Source: Novosphingobium sp. 9
GTDB lineage: Bacteria > Pseudomonadota > Alphaproteobacteria > Sphingomonadales > Sphingomonadaceae
Length of the DNA: 64,000 bases
Direction of reading: 5' to 3'
Assembly: GCF_025340265.1 (NCBI RefSeq)
Contig: NZ_CP022707.1
Span: 186,001 to 250,000, forward strand
A program made the translations under genes and the position numbers. Of this stretch, positions 11,349 to 20,440 are shown piece by piece. Positions within the stretch are counted from its first letter, which is position 1, and each line of letters begins with the position of its first letter. The notes under the pieces are model-generated. The model was given only the letters and a program-made list of their open reading frames with translations. It was not told where the DNA came from and did no database searches.

Positions 11349-12716
11349 CTACTCCGCCGCCTGCGCCTCGCCACTGCGCGGGCGGATCAGTCCGGCGATG
11401 CGCCCCAGCGTGCGGGTGATCAGCGCGTTCTCGCTCATCCACGCGTGATAGGCGCGGTACTTGGGATCTTCGGCCAGCAGATGCGCCTCTTCGGTGCGGG
11501 CGCGCCAGTAATAGATCCCGCTCACCACGCCCAGCAGCACGGTGTTGCGCACCATGTCTGTCAGCGAATGATTGTTGACCGCGAAGGGCAGCGCCGAGAG
11601 CCACCAGAACAGGTTTTTCGATAGATACGCCGGGTGCCGGGTGAACCGGTACGGCCCGTTCGTCAGCACCCCGCGATAGGTGAGGTTGGAAAAGCGGATG
11701 CCGAACGCGAAGGTCGCCCAGGCGTAGATCGCCGTCAGCACCACCATAACGCCCGCCCACAGCCACAACAGCGCGGTATGCCCCTGCAAGGCCCAGACCC
11801 AGCCGCCGGTATTGACCTCGTAGGCCAGCACCTGCGCATTGCCCATCGTCGCCATCACGAAGGGCGGATAGCACATCAGCGCCGCAACCCAGCCCGCCAG
11901 CAGTGGATTGCCCGAGCGGATATGCGCATCGAGCGGCCGGAAGGTACACAGATAGCCCACCGTGCCGATCTGGACGTCGACCGTGAACAGCAGGTTGATC
12001 AGCGCCGTGCCGATCATCACCGGATCGCGGGTAATCTGCCCGAAATCCGCCTCGACAACGCCTGCGAACCCGCCGGGCAGGATCGAGATCATGAAGGCGC
12101 CGAAAAACGCCTTGATCGCCCAGGCGCGGGCGTGCTTCTTCACCTCGTCGGCTTCCCACGCCTCGCGCCCGATCAGCATCGCGCCGAAGTGCCAGGCGTG
12201 ATCGCGCGGCTCGATCATGTAGCGTTCGAGCCAGAGCACGTAAGGGATAGACAGCACGAAGAGCGGGACCGCCACGGCGCCCAGCACGTCCATCGCGAAG
12301 ACGTACTGCCCGTCCCAGTACCAGCGGCCGATACAGTAGTAGAACCCGATCACCGCCCAGGTCGCCCACAGCCCGGCAAGCTTGGTCACGGCGGTTTCCA
12401 TGGCCTGCGAGAGCGGGCGCGGGTTCGTCCAGTCCAGCCCCGTGGAAGGGCGGTAATGAACCTTGTCCACCAGCACCGACCACAGCGCCATCGTGGTCGT
12501 CGTGAAGAAGACGGACGCGAGCGCCGCATAGGGTCCGCTCAGAACGGCACGCGGGCCGGGAAGATGCAGCGCCTCCCCGATCGTCGGCCAGTTACGGCAG
12601 ACCAGCACCCAGACGATCAGCGCCACGACACCGGACAGGCCGACGCCGGGAGATACGTCGCTGACAGGGCGACTCGTGGGAGCAGGAGAGGCGAAAGAGG
12701 GCTCGGTCATGGCCAA
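11349..12716 (-). CDS. isoprenylcysteine carboxyl methyltransferase-type membrane methyltransferase
   Basis: A 455-residue polytopic membrane protein with about ten hydrophobic helices. The C-terminal third has the ICMT/PEMT signature: GPYRFTRHPAYLSKNLFWW, then YYWRARTEEAHLLAEDPKYR and a final AYHAWMSE segment. This is the SAM-binding part of the family. The N-terminal half is a longer membrane domain than in simple ICMT proteins. Substrate unknown; bacterial members methylate lipids or small molecules. It converges with the ABM gene, 10 bp away. Confidence 0.75.
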   Translation of the reverse strand: MAMTEPSFASPAPTSRPVSDVSPGVGLSGVVALIVWVLVCRNWPTIGEALHLPGPRAVLSGPYAALASVFFTTTTMALWSVLVDKVHYRPSTGLDWTNPRPLSQAMETAVTKLAGLWATWAVIGFYYCIGRWYWDGQYVFAMDVLGAVAVPLFVLSIPYVLWLERYMIEPRDHAWHFGAMLIGREAWEADEVKKHARAWAIKAFFGAFMISILPGGFAGVVEADFGQITRDPVMIGTALINLLFTVDVQIGTVGYLCTFRPLDAHIRSGNPLLAGWVAALMCYPPFVMATMGNAQVLAYEVNTGGWVWALQGHTALLWLWAGVMVVLTAIYAWATFAFGIRFSNLTYRGVLTNGPYRFTRHPAYLSKNLFWWLSALPFAVNNHSLTDMVRNTVLLGVVSGIYYWRARTEEAHLLAEDPKYRAYHAWMSENALITRTLGRIAGLIRPRSGEAQAAE

Positions 12717-12797
12717 GGGCCTAGCGTCAAACGGTTAAAACCCCGTTGGACGCTTGTGATCATGACGTGTGCGAGCCCCCTCGTGCGGTTTGGCGCC

Positions 12798-14144
12798 TCA
12801 GCGCAGCGCGGTGATCGTGCCTGAATCGTCCAGCACATAGAGCGTACCGTTGGCGACGACCGGTGCGAGCGAAATCGGCGCGTCGAACTTGCGATATTCG
12901 TTCCACGTGCCGCTCAGCGGATCGACCCAGCCCAGTTCACCCTCGGAATTGGCGACCCACAGCTTGTTGCCCGCCAGAACCGGCCCCTTCCAGAAGATCG
13001 GGCCCTTGTGCTTCTTCTCGTTATGGTAGCGCTGGAGCTGGGTCAGCCAGCGCACCTTGCCGGTGTTGCGCTGGATCGCCAGCAGTTCGGCGTGATCGTC
13101 CAGTGTGAAGATCCAGTCCCCCGCAACCGCCGGGGTCGAGATGCCCGCAAGATTGAGTTCCCAGATACGCTGTCCGGTGACCAGCTCATAAGCGGCCATG
13201 CGTCCACCCTGACCCAGCGCATAAACACGGCCATTGTCGACGATCGGATCGGCATCGACGTCAGTCAGGCTGCCCACCGACGTCGAGATCGACGTACGAG
13301 CAAGCGCGTCTGACCACAGCTGACGACCGTTTTCGTAGCGATAGGCCACCAGCTCGCCCGAGGCGTAGCCCGCCACGATCGTACCTTGTCCGGCAGCCGG
13401 AGCGCCAACGCCGAAGACACCTGCCTGCGTGAGCGAGGCCGATTCGTTCCACAGCACCTTGCCGTCTGCCGCGTTGACCGCGAAGATCTGGTTGTCCTGC
13501 GTCATCACGTAAACCGCGCCGAAGCCAATCGTGGGCGAGCCGCGCAGCGGCCCGGCCGGCTTGACGCTCCACGCCTGCTTGCCGGTCGCCGCGTCAAGCG
13601 CAGCGACTTCACCCAGACCGGTGGTCACGTAGACCTTGCCCTGATCGAAGCTGACACCGCCGCCGAATACCGACTTTTCGTTGTCGCCCGAGACCGAGAA
13701 ACTGTGCAACCACACCTGAGCACCGGTATCTGCATCGTAGGCGTGGACGACGCCATTGGTGTCCATGACATAGAGACGCTTGTCACCGATCACCGGCGCA
13801 GCGGCAAGGCGCTGGCGGGTGGTCGAACCGGCGATATCGGCCGTCCACAGCTTCTGCGGCTGCGGTGCGAGCGTAAGCTGGCCATAGCTCTTGTTCGACG
13901 TGTTGCCCGCCTGCGGCCAGTCGGCATTGGTTGTGGGCGGCGGCAGGATCACCGACACGCCAGCCAGGGTCGCATCAACCTGCGCGCCGCTTTCGATGCG
14001 CGAGAGAATCGGCACGCGATTGCCCACGGTCGGCGTCGTGCGAACCTTCTTGTGATGTCCCGCGCAACCGGCAAGGCCGCCGGCCAGCGTAACAGCGAGA
14101 AGGCTGGCCGCAGCAAGGCGGCGCGTCTTGAAAAAGGCGGTCAT
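12798..14144 (-). CDS. bamB: outer membrane protein assembly factor BamB, lipoprotein
   Basis: A PQQ-like beta-propeller lipoprotein of the BAM complex. A signal peptide with lipobox GLAGC (Cys27) is followed by seven or eight repeats with the AxDxxTGxxxW pattern, for example AYDADTGAQVW, ALDAATGKQAW, AVNAADGKVLW and AYELVTGQRIW. It lies 20 bp downstream of the YfgM-like gene on the same strand, a common bacterial pairing, so they probably form an operon. Confidence 0.9.
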   Translation of the reverse strand: MTAFFKTRRLAAASLLAVTLAGGLAGCAGHHKKVRTTPTVGNRVPILSRIESGAQVDATLAGVSVILPPPTTNADWPQAGNTSNKSYGQLTLAPQPQKLWTADIAGSTTRQRLAAAPVIGDKRLYVMDTNGVVHAYDADTGAQVWLHSFSVSGDNEKSVFGGGVSFDQGKVYVTTGLGEVAALDAATGKQAWSVKPAGPLRGSPTIGFGAVYVMTQDNQIFAVNAADGKVLWNESASLTQAGVFGVGAPAAGQGTIVAGYASGELVAYRYENGRQLWSDALARTSISTSVGSLTDVDADPIVDNGRVYALGQGGRMAAYELVTGQRIWELNLAGISTPAVAGDWIFTLDDHAELLAIQRNTGKVRWLTQLQRYHNEKKHKGPIFWKGPVLAGNKLWVANSEGELGWVDPLSGTWNEYRKFDAPISLAPVVANGTLYVLDDSGTITALR

Positions 14145-14164
14145 TCGCGTGTCCTCTCGAGCCG

Positions 14165-14971
14165 TTACTGGGCTGCAGCCGCGCTGGAAACAGCGGCGGG
14201 GGCCGGCATGGCCGAAACCGTGGGGGTATTGGGAAGCGGCTTGCCATCCGCATCGACAACAGGGTCAACGGCATCGACGCCGAGCACCGAGGCCAGCTGG
14301 CGCGCGCGGTTGCGCAACGAATCGGGCTGGGTCTCGTCCTTGGCGATTTCCGCGAAGATCGGCCCCGCCAGATCCTTCTTGCCTTGCGCGACATAGGCTG
14401 CGCCGATCATTTCACCGGCGGCACCGAACCACGGATTTCCGGGCTGCGCCAATGGCTTGAGGCGATCGACGACCGCCTGCGGCTTGAGCGTATCGTAATT
14501 CGCTGCGACCGAACGCACCGTTGCCAGATCGCGCAGCGGCTGCGGCACACCGGTATCGGCGGCGACCGCATCGTACATCTTCACGGCATCGGCGAGGCGA
14601 TTCTGCTTGAGCGCCACATCGGCGAGCAGCAGCTTTGCAGAGGCGCCCGAGGCACCGTCCGCCTTGTCGACGACCGGCCCGAGCTTCTTCTTCACATCGT
14701 CGAAATTGCCCGCCTGAAGGCTGTCGAGCGCCTGCACGAAGACTTCGGCATTGGCATCGCGAGCCTTGGTCTGTTCGTGCTTCCAGAAGAAGAAACCGCC
14801 GATTGCCGCCAGAATCGCGACCACCAGCACCGCCACGGCCACGCCATAACGCTTGAAGAAATCCTCCATCCGGTCCTGACGCATCGCGTCATCGACCTCG
14901 CGCTGGAAGATCTGGCCTTGCGCCTTTGCGGCAGCCGCCTTGTCGTTCGGGGTAGTGGGAATGAGAGCCAA
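14165..14971 (-). CDS. YfgM-like TPR-type membrane-anchored periplasmic protein
   Basis: One transmembrane helix near residues 43-62 (VAVAVLVVAILAAIGGFFFW) follows a cytoplasmic segment. A periplasmic domain of helical tetratricopeptide-like repeats comes next (LLADVALKQNRLADAVKMYD and similar). YfgM partners chaperones and the translocon in enterobacteria and is encoded next to bamB, as here. The likely start is TTG 14971, giving MALIPTTPNDKAAA, which resembles sphingomonad homologues; an upstream in-frame ATG at 15040 would add 23 unconserved residues. The Shine-Dalgarno sequence is weak for either start. Confidence 0.8.
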   Translation of the reverse strand: MALIPTTPNDKAAAAKAQGQIFQREVDDAMRQDRMEDFFKRYGVAVAVLVVAILAAIGGFFFWKHEQTKARDANAEVFVQALDSLQAGNFDDVKKKLGPVVDKADGASGASAKLLLADVALKQNRLADAVKMYDAVAADTGVPQPLRDLATVRSVAANYDTLKPQAVVDRLKPLAQPGNPWFGAAGEMIGAAYVAQGKKDLAGPIFAEIAKDETQPDSLRNRARQLASVLGVDAVDPVVDADGKPLPNTPTVSAMPAPAAVSSAAAAQ

Positions 14972-15140
14972 GGTGCGCGCGCTTTCTGGGTATTCTGGTA
15001 AGGTTGCCGGGCTGTTTAGCGGATGGACAGGGGTTTTCAACGGGCTTGATCGCTGCCTGTCCCCGACTGAAGCGGGTCTGAACAGGACAAAGGAGGCTAG
15101 AAAGGGGGTAGAGGGGGGCTAGAGGTGGGCAAAGGCACCC

Positions 15141-16304
15141 TCAGGGGAAGATGTCGCGCCCCAGCGCGGCGGCATACGTCGCCCTGTAGCCCTCGATCAT
15201 GATCCGCTCGTCGAAGCGGGCCAGCGCCTCGCGCCGGTTGGCCATGCCGACCTGCTCTCGCAAGGGCGCATCCCCTGCCAGAAGCGCCAGCGCGGTCCCG
15301 AGCGCCTGCCCGTCTCCGGGGGCGGTGATGAAGGGCGCGTTCGGCGCCGAGACCATCGCGGCCACGTCGCCGACCGCGGGCGAGGCCACCGGCACGCCCG
15401 CCGCCATCGCCTCGACCACCGAGATCGGAAACTGCTCCGAATCGGACGAGAGCGCGAAGATATCGAACAGGCCGACGACATCGGCAGGCCGCGCCACGAA
15501 ACCGGGCAGGTGGACGCGGTCCGCCAGCCCCAGCGATCGCGCTTCGGCCTCGATCGCCGTGCGCTCCGGCCCTTCGCCCACGATCACCAGATGCCATTCG
15601 GGCGGGAGCGCGGCGAACGCCCGCACCAGCCGGGGCAGGTTCTTCACCGCGCGCAGGCCCGCCAGCGTGCCGACCCACTTCGCGCCGGGCGCCTTGACCA
15701 GCCCCGGCACCGCATCGGGCGCAGGCGGCGTGCCATAGGCCGAGAGCGCGATGCCGTTGCCGATCAGCCGCAGCTTGCTGTCCGGGCAATGCCAGACCTC
15801 GCGCGCGATCCCTGCCAGCCGCTGCGAGGGCACCACCAGCGAGGCGGCCCCGCGCAGCGCAAAGCGGCGGAACAGGTTGCGCTTGGGCTTGAGGCCTGCC
15901 GCCTCGTCCTCGTTGAAGCCGTCCTCGTGATGGACCAGCGGCGGCATCTTCAGGACGCTGCCATAGAGCGCACGCGCCATCACCCCGTCCATCGCCCCCC
16001 AGTTGTAGGTGAGCACGAGGTCGTAGGCCTGCATCGCCCTGGCAAAGCGCCACAGGCGCGGCGGCAGCGGCTGGCCCTGCAACGAGGGGAAGTCTTCCGG
16101 AAAGGCCACGTCCAGCCCCGAATCGAGCGCCACTTTCGCCCCGAACGCGCCTTCCTCTGCCGAGACCACCGCGTGATGGACAGGGCGCCCCAGCGCATCG
16201 GCGGCAAAGGCATTCATCAGCCGCGCCGCGCGCAGTTCCTTGCCGCCCGCCGCGAAGCTGGAATGCATGTGAAGGATGCGCAAGGGCGCGCCGCTCGTTG
16301 CCAT
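15141..16304 (-). CDS. GT4-type glycosyltransferase
   Basis: A 387-residue GT-B fold glycosyltransferase. The N-terminal acceptor domain starts RILHMHSSFAAGGKELRAARLMN. The C-terminal donor domain has LVIVGEGPERTAIEAEA, RVHLPGF and the signature SSDSEQFPISVVEAMAAGVPV, whose ExxxxxxxE part binds the nucleotide sugar. The start at ATG 16304 is 5 bp after the hydrolase stop, so the two are co-transcribed. Acceptor and product are unknown; envelope or exopolysaccharide synthesis is plausible. Confidence 0.85.
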   Translation of the reverse strand: MATSGAPLRILHMHSSFAAGGKELRAARLMNAFAADALGRPVHHAVVSAEEGAFGAKVALDSGLDVAFPEDFPSLQGQPLPPRLWRFARAMQAYDLVLTYNWGAMDGVMARALYGSVLKMPPLVHHEDGFNEDEAAGLKPKRNLFRRFALRGAASLVVPSQRLAGIAREVWHCPDSKLRLIGNGIALSAYGTPPAPDAVPGLVKAPGAKWVGTLAGLRAVKNLPRLVRAFAALPPEWHLVIVGEGPERTAIEAEARSLGLADRVHLPGFVARPADVVGLFDIFALSSDSEQFPISVVEAMAAGVPVASPAVGDVAAMVSAPNAPFITAPGDGQALGTALALLAGDAPLREQVGMANRREALARFDERIMIEGYRATYAAALGRDIFP

Positions 16305-16309
16305 CGTGT

Positions 16310-17191
16310 TCAGCCGACCTGCTCGACCAGCCGGGTGATCGCGGCGACCACCTCGGGCTCGTCCAGCGTCGGCGCGTGGCCGACCCTGGGCACCGTCATC
16401 GCCTGCGCCGCGGGAATACGCGCCTGCATCTTGGCGAGCGTCGCTGCCGACAGCAGGTCCGACTTCTCGCCGTGGAGCAGCAGCAGCGGCGCCCCCGCCA
16501 GCGCTTCGAACGCGGGCCACAGGTCGGGCTGGGTATCGGCATCGAAGCTGGCGAAAGGCTCGGCGATCTTCATGTCGTAATCGAACACGATGCGCCCGCC
16601 GGTCGAGACGGTCATGCGTTGCTTGGCAAGGCCGATCCAGAAATCGAGCGGCTGGCCCGGATGCGCATCGCTCTGCACTTCCTCCATCCCGCGCGCGGCG
16701 TGGACCCAGGTGGGAAAGCTGCGCCCCTGCCCCACGTATTCGCGGATGCGCTCCAGCCCGGAAAGCTCCATCGCCGGACCGATATCGTTGAGCACGGCGC
16801 CGGCGATCTTCGGCGCGGTCTCGTCACCCAGCGCGATCATCGCCATGACCATCGTCATCAACCCACCCATCGAGGTGCCGATGGCAATGAAGCGGTTGAT
16901 GCCCTGCTCTTCCAGCAGCAGGCGCAGATCGTCGATATATTGCAGCGGCACATAGCTTGCCGAATCGCGCGCATATTCGCTTTCGCCGCGCCCGCGCATA
17001 TCCGGGCACAGCACCCGGCGTCCCTCGGCCAGCACCGGCGCGAGCCGCTCGAAATCGCGGGCATTGCGGGTCAGGCCATGCAGGCACACCACCGGCAGCG
17101 CGGTGGAACCCTCCGGTCCGGCATAGTCGCGATAGTGCAGCTTCAGCCCGTCGCGACTGGTCCAGAACCGGCTTTCGAATTGCGTCGTCAT
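16310..17191 (-). CDS. alpha/beta hydrolase
   Basis: An alpha/beta-fold hydrolase of about 293 residues. The oxyanion region is VCLHGLTRNARDFE, the nucleophile elbow is AIGTSMGGLM (Ser), an acid lies around LHGEKSDLLS, and the catalytic His is in RVGHAPTLDEP. ATG 17191 is preferred over 17209 because GGAGG lies about 11 bases before it. Substrate unknown. It is the first gene of a two-gene unit with the glycosyltransferase and is divergent from selO. Confidence 0.85.
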   Translation of the reverse strand: MTTQFESRFWTSRDGLKLHYRDYAGPEGSTALPVVCLHGLTRNARDFERLAPVLAEGRRVLCPDMRGRGESEYARDSASYVPLQYIDDLRLLLEEQGINRFIAIGTSMGGLMTMVMAMIALGDETAPKIAGAVLNDIGPAMELSGLERIREYVGQGRSFPTWVHAARGMEEVQSDAHPGQPLDFWIGLAKQRMTVSTGGRIVFDYDMKIAEPFASFDADTQPDLWPAFEALAGAPLLLLHGEKSDLLSAATLAKMQARIPAAQAMTVPRVGHAPTLDEPEVVAAITRLVEQVG

Positions 17192-17304
17192 GCCCGAAGG
17201 GGCCTCCATCTCGTGTGCGAGGGGAGCAGCCGTTGCGGTCCGCCGCCCTCACCCTTTTCGCGCCACCGCTTGCGCGCAGCACCTTTGACGCTCACTAATG
17301 CCAC

Positions 17305-18741
17305 ATGCGTTTACAACCGCAAGCAAGTGCCTATCGCCCCGATCCCGCGATCGAAACTCTCAGCCCCTGGCTGGCCGATCCGGTCCCGCCCGCAGACTTC
17401 CCCGAAACCACCCTGCGCTTCCGCAACCAGCGCTGGGCGCAAGGCGTAGGGCTGGGCGATCTCGACGAGGCGGCATGGCTGCGCCATTTCGGGCGGTTCG
17501 AGCCGCTGGCGGACAACCTGCCGCAACCGCTGGCGCTGCGCTATCACGGCCACCAGTTCCGCATCTACAACCCCGATCTTGGCGACGGGCGCGGCTTCCT
17601 GTTCGCGCAGATGCGCGACGCGAAAGGTCGCCTGCTCGACCTTGGCACCAAGGGTTCGGGACAAACGCCGTGGAGCCGACAGGGCGACGGTCGCCTCACG
17701 CTGAAAGGCGCGGTGCGCGAAATCCTCGCAACGGAAATGCTCGAAGCGCTGGGCGTGAACACCAGCAAGACCTTCTCGGTGATCGAGACCGGCGAGAACT
17801 TGTGGCGCGGCGACGAGCCTTCGCCCACGCGCTCCGCCGTGATGGTGCGGCTCAGCCACGGGCACATCCGCATCGGCAGCTTCCAGCGCCTGCTGATGCT
17901 GGACGAGCGCGATCATATGGAAGCACTGGTCGCCTATTGCCTCGAAGAGTTCCCCGGACCGCCCCCGCCCGAAAACGCGCCGGGCCGCGACGAGCCAGCC
18001 GTGATCCTGCTGCATCAGGTGGTCGAGCGACTGGCCGACCTTGCCGCATCGTGGATGGTCGCCGGTTTCGTCCACGGCGTGCTCAACACCGATAACATGA
18101 ACATCTCGGGCGAGAGCTTCGACTATGGCCCCTGGCGCTGGCTGCCCAAGTGGGACCCGAGCTTCACCGCCGCCTATTTCGACCATGCCGGGCTCTATGC
18201 CTTCGGTCGCCAGCCGGAAGCGCTGTTGTGGAACTGCGGACAACTGGCGGTGGCGCTGCGCATGCTGGCCGATACCGCGCCGCTGGTGGCCGCGCTTGAC
18301 CGCTTCGGGCCGCTCTATCAGGCGGCGATGGCGCGCCGGTTCTGCTGGCGGCTGGGCGTGACCTCGCTGGGCATGGAGGCCGACACCGCGCTGGTGCAGG
18401 CCGCCGAAAAGCGCATGCTGGCCACCGGAGAAACGCCCGATGCGTTCTTCTTCGCCCACCGCGCAGGCCGCGATCCGGGCGACGATGATTTCGAGGCGGC
18501 GCTGCGCGCTCGCGCCCCTGCTGCCGAACTCGACGCGTTCTTCCGCAGCGAAACAGCGCCCCCTGCGTTGCAGATCGACGAGGTGGAACGCATCTGGGCC
18601 GCCATTGCCGAGGATGACGACTGGTCGCAGCTGGAAGAGGCCCTCGCCCGGATTCGGACGCTCGGCGATGCTCTGGGGAACCACCTGCCCCCGCCGGGTC
18701 TTCTGAAACGGGCCGACCTGATACGAAACGTTACCAAGTGA
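17305..18741 (+). CDS. selO: protein adenylyltransferase SelO (YdiU/UPF0061)
   Basis: A pseudokinase-fold enzyme that transfers AMP from ATP to protein hydroxyl groups. Characteristic blocks are RYHGHQFRIYNPDLGDGRG, LGTKGSGQTPWSRQGDGRL, VLATEMLEALG-like REILATEMLEALGV, and the active-site stretch GFVHGVLNTDNMNISGE followed by FDYGPW, which hold the catalytic and metal-binding Asp/Asn. At 478 residues the length is normal. The C-terminal block that reads roughly NPxYVLRN in canonical SelO is not recognisable here; the protein ends in a different helical tail. No operon partner is evident. Confidence 0.88.
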   Translation: MRLQPQASAYRPDPAIETLSPWLADPVPPADFPETTLRFRNQRWAQGVGLGDLDEAAWLRHFGRFEPLADNLPQPLALRYHGHQFRIYNPDLGDGRGFLFAQMRDAKGRLLDLGTKGSGQTPWSRQGDGRLTLKGAVREILATEMLEALGVNTSKTFSVIETGENLWRGDEPSPTRSAVMVRLSHGHIRIGSFQRLLMLDERDHMEALVAYCLEEFPGPPPPENAPGRDEPAVILLHQVVERLADLAASWMVAGFVHGVLNTDNMNISGESFDYGPWRWLPKWDPSFTAAYFDHAGLYAFGRQPEALLWNCGQLAVALRMLADTAPLVAALDRFGPLYQAAMARRFCWRLGVTSLGMEADTALVQAAEKRMLATGETPDAFFFAHRAGRDPGDDDFEAALRARAPAAELDAFFRSETAPPALQIDEVERIWAAIAEDDDWSQLEEALARIRTLGDALGNHLPPPGLLKRADLIRNVTK

Positions 18742-18813
18742 TCCGCGTCAATTCACGTCCATCGCCTTCGCGTTAGCAGACCGGTAGGATGTGCGTGGCA
18801 TAGGCAAGGAACG

Positions 18814-20283
18814 ATGAACGAGATGACTCGCCCTCCCGCTGCTCCGACCGCCGACGCGATGCCGCCGCCTTCTGGCGCTGCGGGCCTGTTCGTCTCGGTC
18901 GAACCGGCGACCGGCGCCGAAGTCTGGCGCGGGCGGATCGGCGATATCGATGGCGCGGTCGCACGGGCACAGCGCACCTGGCCGAACTGGGCGGCACTGC
19001 CGCTGGCCAACCGCATCGAACTGCTGCGCCGTTTCGCCAACGAAGCGCGCAAGGATGCCGATGCGCTGGCCACGCTGGTCGCGCGCGAGACCGGCAAGCC
19101 CGCATGGGATGCGCGCGAGGAGGTCGACCGGGTGATCGCCGGGGTCGAGCATGCGATCCGCGCCTATGCCGAACGCAGCGGGCAACGCCGCTTCGATTCG
19201 GCGCTCGCAGGCCGCACCGCCGTTCGCCACAAGCCGCATGGCGTGCTGGCGGTCATCACCCCGTTCAACAACCCTGCGCATGTCCCCGCCTCGCACATCG
19301 TGCCTGCGCTGATCGCGGGCAATGCCGTGGTGCTCAAGCCCAGCGAGAAGGCCCCCGGCACCGCCGAGGCGCTGGTCCGCTGCCTGCACCGCGCAGGGAT
19401 TCCCGCCGCCGTCGCGCAAGTGGTGCAGGGCGGTCCCGAGCAGGGACAGGCGCTGGTCGGGCATGACGGGATCGACGGCGTGCTGTTCACCGGCTCTGCG
19501 CGCGTGGGTATCGGCATCAACCGCCGCCTTGCCGCCCGGCCGGACCGGCTGGCGGTGCTGGAGATGGGCGGCAACAACCCGATCGTCGTCACCGACACGC
19601 CCAAGATCACCGACGCCGCCGCGCTGGTGATCCAGTCCGCATTCCTGTCCAGCGGCCAGCGCTGCACCGCCGCGCGCCGCCTGATCGTGACCGAGCGGAT
19701 GTACGATCCGCTGATCGCCGAGGTGAAGGCGCTGGCAGACCGGCTGGTCGTCGGCGCGCCTTTCGACGAGACGGTGCCGTTCATGGGGCCTGTCACCGAC
19801 AATCACGCCGCAGACGGACTGACCGAAAGCTTCCTCTATCTGCTCAGCCACGGCGGACGGGCGATCAAGCATCTCGTGCGCCTCAACGACAGCCTGCCCT
19901 TCCTCTCGCCCGCGATCATCGACGTGACGGCGATGGAGCAGCGTCCCGATGTCGAGCTGTTCGGACCGATCCTGCAAGTGGTGCGCGTGCCCGACCTCGA
20001 CGCCGCCATCGCCGAGGCGAACGCCACGCGCTTTGGCCTTACCGCCTCGCTGATCGGCGGCAGTCCGCAGGATTACAACCGCTTCTGGGCGAACGTGCGC
20101 GCCGGGATCGTCAACTGGAACCGGCCGACCACCGGCCCCAACGATTCGACCCCGCTGGGCGGCGCTGGGCTTTCCGGCAACCATCACCCCGGCGGTGCCT
20201 ATCTGGCCGACAGCGTCGCCTATCCGGTCGCCTCGGGCGAGATGGACCAGCCCCGCGCGATGATCGGCGTGGGGCTGGCTTAG
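18814..20283 (+). CDS. astD: succinylglutamate-semialdehyde dehydrogenase
   Basis: An NAD-dependent aldehyde dehydrogenase of the AstD family (arginine succinyltransferase pathway). General base Glu250 lies in LEMGGNNP and nucleophile Cys284 in SSGQRCTAARR. The AstD-specific blocks GGNNPIVV, GGAGLSGNHHPGGAYLADS and YPVASGEMD are present. At 489 residues it has full length. No astA, astB, astC or astE lies nearby, so the gene is isolated here. Its 3' end abuts the three-hairpin repeat at 20293. Confidence 0.88.
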   Translation: MNEMTRPPAAPTADAMPPPSGAAGLFVSVEPATGAEVWRGRIGDIDGAVARAQRTWPNWAALPLANRIELLRRFANEARKDADALATLVARETGKPAWDAREEVDRVIAGVEHAIRAYAERSGQRRFDSALAGRTAVRHKPHGVLAVITPFNNPAHVPASHIVPALIAGNAVVLKPSEKAPGTAEALVRCLHRAGIPAAVAQVVQGGPEQGQALVGHDGIDGVLFTGSARVGIGINRRLAARPDRLAVLEMGGNNPIVVTDTPKITDAAALVIQSAFLSSGQRCTAARRLIVTERMYDPLIAEVKALADRLVVGAPFDETVPFMGPVTDNHAADGLTESFLYLLSHGGRAIKHLVRLNDSLPFLSPAIIDVTAMEQRPDVELFGPILQVVRVPDLDAAIAEANATRFGLTASLIGGSPQDYNRFWANVRAGIVNWNRPTTGPNDSTPLGGAGLSGNHHPGGAYLADSVAYPVASGEMDQPRAMIGVGLA

Positions 20284-20292
20284 GGATTTTTT

Positions 20293-20430
20293 GAAAATGC
20301 CCTTCCGGGCATTTCGAGGCGGCACCGGCCCACGCCCCCACCCTGCCACCCGCAGGATACTACCAATGGGTGGCAGGGTGGGGGCGTGGGCCGGTGCCGC
20401 AAAATTCGCATTCCGCGAATTTTCAAACGG
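20293..20430. repeat. three-hairpin palindromic repeat element, copy A
   Basis: Three consecutive stem-loops. The first is AAATGCCC-TTCC-GGGCATTT (20295-20314). The second is a perfect 33-bp stem (20319-20351 with 20368-20400) around a 16-nt loop that begins GCAGGATACTACC. The third is AAAATTCGC-ATTCC-GCGAATTTT (20401-20423), followed by CAAACG. The same architecture recurs at 36283-36419 with the same loop. It lies between the convergent astD and lipoprotein genes and could act as a bidirectional terminator. No gene is inside. Confidence 0.85.
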
Positions 20431-20440
20431 ACGCCACGCT

